From the NCBI RefSeq assembly GCF_030253575.1, contig NC_080568.1:32887001-32951000 (forward strand): DNA of 64,000 nucleotides. Direction: 5' to 3'. Below are positions 63,707-64,000 of the stretch, piece by piece. The notes beneath the pieces were generated by a model. The model had not been told where the DNA came from and made no database searches. It saw only the letters and a program-made list of their open reading frames with translations. The position numbers and the translations under genes were made by a program. Position 1 is the first letter of the stretch. Each line of letters starts with the position of its first letter. The stretch comes from Rhododendron vialii (lineage: Eukaryota; Streptophyta; Magnoliopsida; Ericales; Ericaceae).

Positions 63707-64000
63707 AACAGAAGAGCAGATTGCGCTGAATTTTCAGCTGCTACTATTCTTATGCTTCCTTGAATACTGTTATGTTTAATCTTTTGTCTGCGGTTTCCAT
63801 TTTCATACAAAGCAGGAGTATTATTTTCTTGTTTTGATCCTCAAAGCATTAATTCGATCGTTCTGGACGATTTTCTCGGAAAGTGCTTGAGAACCTTGTT
63901 CCCCTTAGTCAGGATTCGAGGCTCGAGACTAGGGTTTCTTACTTCCTATTTTGCTGAAAACTTTTCCATTCAGGGGGAAGTCAACTCGTGATCAGTCATG
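63703..64000 (+). other. Possible 5' leader of a gene running off the window
   Basis: CT-rich tract, then AT-rich leader-like sequence with agggtttcttac near 63932, and an ATG as the last three bases. This is compatible with a 5' UTR, but nothing coding is in view. Confidence 0.2.

Noticed and set aside
63471-63810. Minus- and plus-strand frames rich in Arg-Glu or Leu-Ser
   Set aside because: They are translations of the (CT)n microsatellite.

Overview
The window looks like nuclear DNA of a flowering plant, most likely a core eudicot. Its genes have many short exons with GT..AG introns, the proteins match plant-only families (APSR1/NRG2-like DUF630/DUF632, mitochondrial BAC2, Kinesin-13B, class III peroxidase 48), the leaders are rich in (GA)n, (CT)n and (CA)n, and AT-rich spacers are full of MITEs, LINE relics and Helitrons. 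The species cannot be named from the sequence; all calls come from reading translations and motifs by eye.

Layout. 0.8-1.2 kb: a small intronless plant-specific gene (-). 2.1-4.2 kb: a decayed RTE-clade LINE (-). 5.3-10.5 kb: a five-exon APSR1/NRG2-like gene (-) with a perfect 46-bp-arm hairpin in one intron. 13.9-16.8 kb: a two-exon gene (-) for a putative plastid protein of 122 aa, whose intron holds a hAT-like MITE and an array of plastid 16S rRNA fragments. 17.0-19.8 kb: two copies of a non-autonomous Helitron, one with both ends. 21.1-23.0 kb: BAC2 (+). 25.9-32.9 kb: Kinesin-13B (+), 12 coding exons. 33.8-34.1 kb: a possible small membrane protein (-). 35.6-36.5 kb: a MITE abutting a long-armed foldback element. 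39.7-46.0 kb: a diverged tandem duplication, each copy carrying a candidate three-exon micro-gene with the same intron phases, and further MITEs and a 400-bp foldback element. 46.2-47.0 kb: an L1 LINE relic. 47.1-48.2 and 53.0-54.4 kb: a second duplication flanking the peroxidase 48 gene (49.5-52.3 kb); the right copy has an intact 199-codon gene and the left copy an internally deleted 33-codon version. 56.2-58.7 kb: ribosomal protein eL37 (+) with a typical ribosomal-protein promoter and a polygalacturonase-inhibitor-like LRR pseudogene fragment in an intron. 58.9-64.0 kb: repeats only, plus perhaps the leader of a gene beyond the right edge.

The genes do not form a pathway; they are unrelated housekeeping, cytoskeletal, transport and cell-wall genes. 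The least explained items are the 59/62-aa micro-gene pair, the in-frame 33-codon derivative, the 122-aa putative plastid protein, the perfect intronic hairpin and the amplified plastid rRNA fragments. I saw no CRISPR array, tRNA gene or operon.
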